From positions 1-6,946 of the forward strand of contig NZ_CALDGS010000114.1 in the NCBI RefSeq assembly GCF_937941905.1: 6,946 nt of DNA, read 5' to 3'. The first letter of the stretch is position 1. Each line of letters begins with the position of its first letter. A program made the translations under genes and the position numbers. The notes below the pieces were generated by a model. The model saw only the letters and a program-made list of their open reading frames with translations. It was not told where the DNA came from and did no database searches. This document shows, one piece after another, positions 6,850 through 6,946 of this stretch. The stretch is from an uncultured Mycolicibacterium sp. GTDB taxonomy: Bacteria > Actinomycetota > Actinomycetes > Mycobacteriales > Mycobacteriaceae.

Positions 6850-6887
6850 GGATTCGCCCCCGGGCCACCCGGCCCGGGGGCGAATTC
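6850..6887 (+). terminator. Hairpin terminator after the amt operon
   Basis: ATTCGCCCCCGGGCC (6852-6866) pairs perfectly with GGCCCGGGGGCGAAT (6871-6885) around the loop ACCC. One G-U and one G-C pair extend it to 17 bp. It begins 25 bases after the small gene's stop. The 3' side reads TCCGTTGTG, with no real T-tract, as is common for mycobacterial hairpins, so it may terminate weakly or act as an mRNA 3'-end stabiliser. Confidence 0.7.
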
Positions 6888-6946
6888 CGTTGTGCAGCAC
6901 CCTTCTTCCCGTTCCGTTCTCCCGCGAGCAGAGGCGTACACCCCCG
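6888..6946. other. Unassigned right end
   Basis: The last 59 bases hold a pyrimidine-rich stretch (CCCTTCTTCCCGTTCCGTTC) and no convincing start, stop or RNA structure. They could be the upstream or downstream flank of a gene beyond the edge. Confidence 0.3.

Noticed and set aside
5131..6900. Minus-strand open frame of 589 codons opposite amt and the small gene
   Set aside because: Mirror of the high-GC third positions of amt: His/Asp/Arg/Gln-rich, crosses the terminator and has no ribosome binding site.
1..6946. CRISPR arrays, insertion sequences, tRNA/rRNA genes, phage attachment sites
   Set aside because: No spaced direct repeats, transposase motifs, terminal inverted repeats, cloverleaf or rRNA signatures were seen on either strand.

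Overview
The window is a compact, GC-rich stretch of chromosome from an actinobacterium, very probably a mycobacterium (Mycolicibacterium/Mycobacterium type). This rests on strong GC bias at third codon positions, frequent GTG starts, TANNNT-type -10 elements, and the pairing of valS with a 419-residue saccharopine-dehydrogenase-like protein. From memory, M. tuberculosis has the same neighbours (Rv2448c valS, Rv2449c). An extra ammonium transporter gene close to valS recalls the amtA locus of fast-growing species such as M. smegmatis. That species-level link is recollection, not a search.

Left part, 1-5094, all minus strand, read right to left. An S9-family (prolyl-oligopeptidase-type) serine peptidase (3115-5094) comes first. 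It is followed after 11 bases by a Rossmann-fold saccharopine-dehydrogenase/trans-acting-enoyl-reductase-like protein (1844-3103). After a 56-base gap comes valyl-tRNA synthetase (start at 1787, running off the left edge). The first two genes look like one transcription unit. valS appears to have its own promoter, with TAGAAT six bases before a GTG, the layout of a leaderless mycobacterial mRNA.

Middle, 5095-5265: a 171-base divergent intergenic region. It holds a 26-base symmetric element (GTCACCG-nn-AGTTAACT-nn-CGGTGAC) that also fits the AC-n9-AC layout of GlnR nitrogen-control boxes, a candidate amt -10 (TAGCGT) and a strong ribosome binding site.

Right part, 5266-6825, plus strand: an Amt-family ammonium transporter with both pore histidines. 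Directly abutting it (stop TAG, then ATG) is a 72-residue single-pass membrane protein whose near-perfect Shine-Dalgarno lies inside the end of the amt coding sequence. A 15-17 bp GC-rich hairpin at 6850-6887 closes this unit. Nothing could be identified in the last 59 bases.

Most of the window is ordinary core genome. The least explained parts are the small membrane protein translationally tied to the transporter and the dyad-symmetric control element. No mobile elements, CRISPR arrays, tRNA/rRNA genes or broken genes were seen, and no gene-free stretch exceeds 171 bases.
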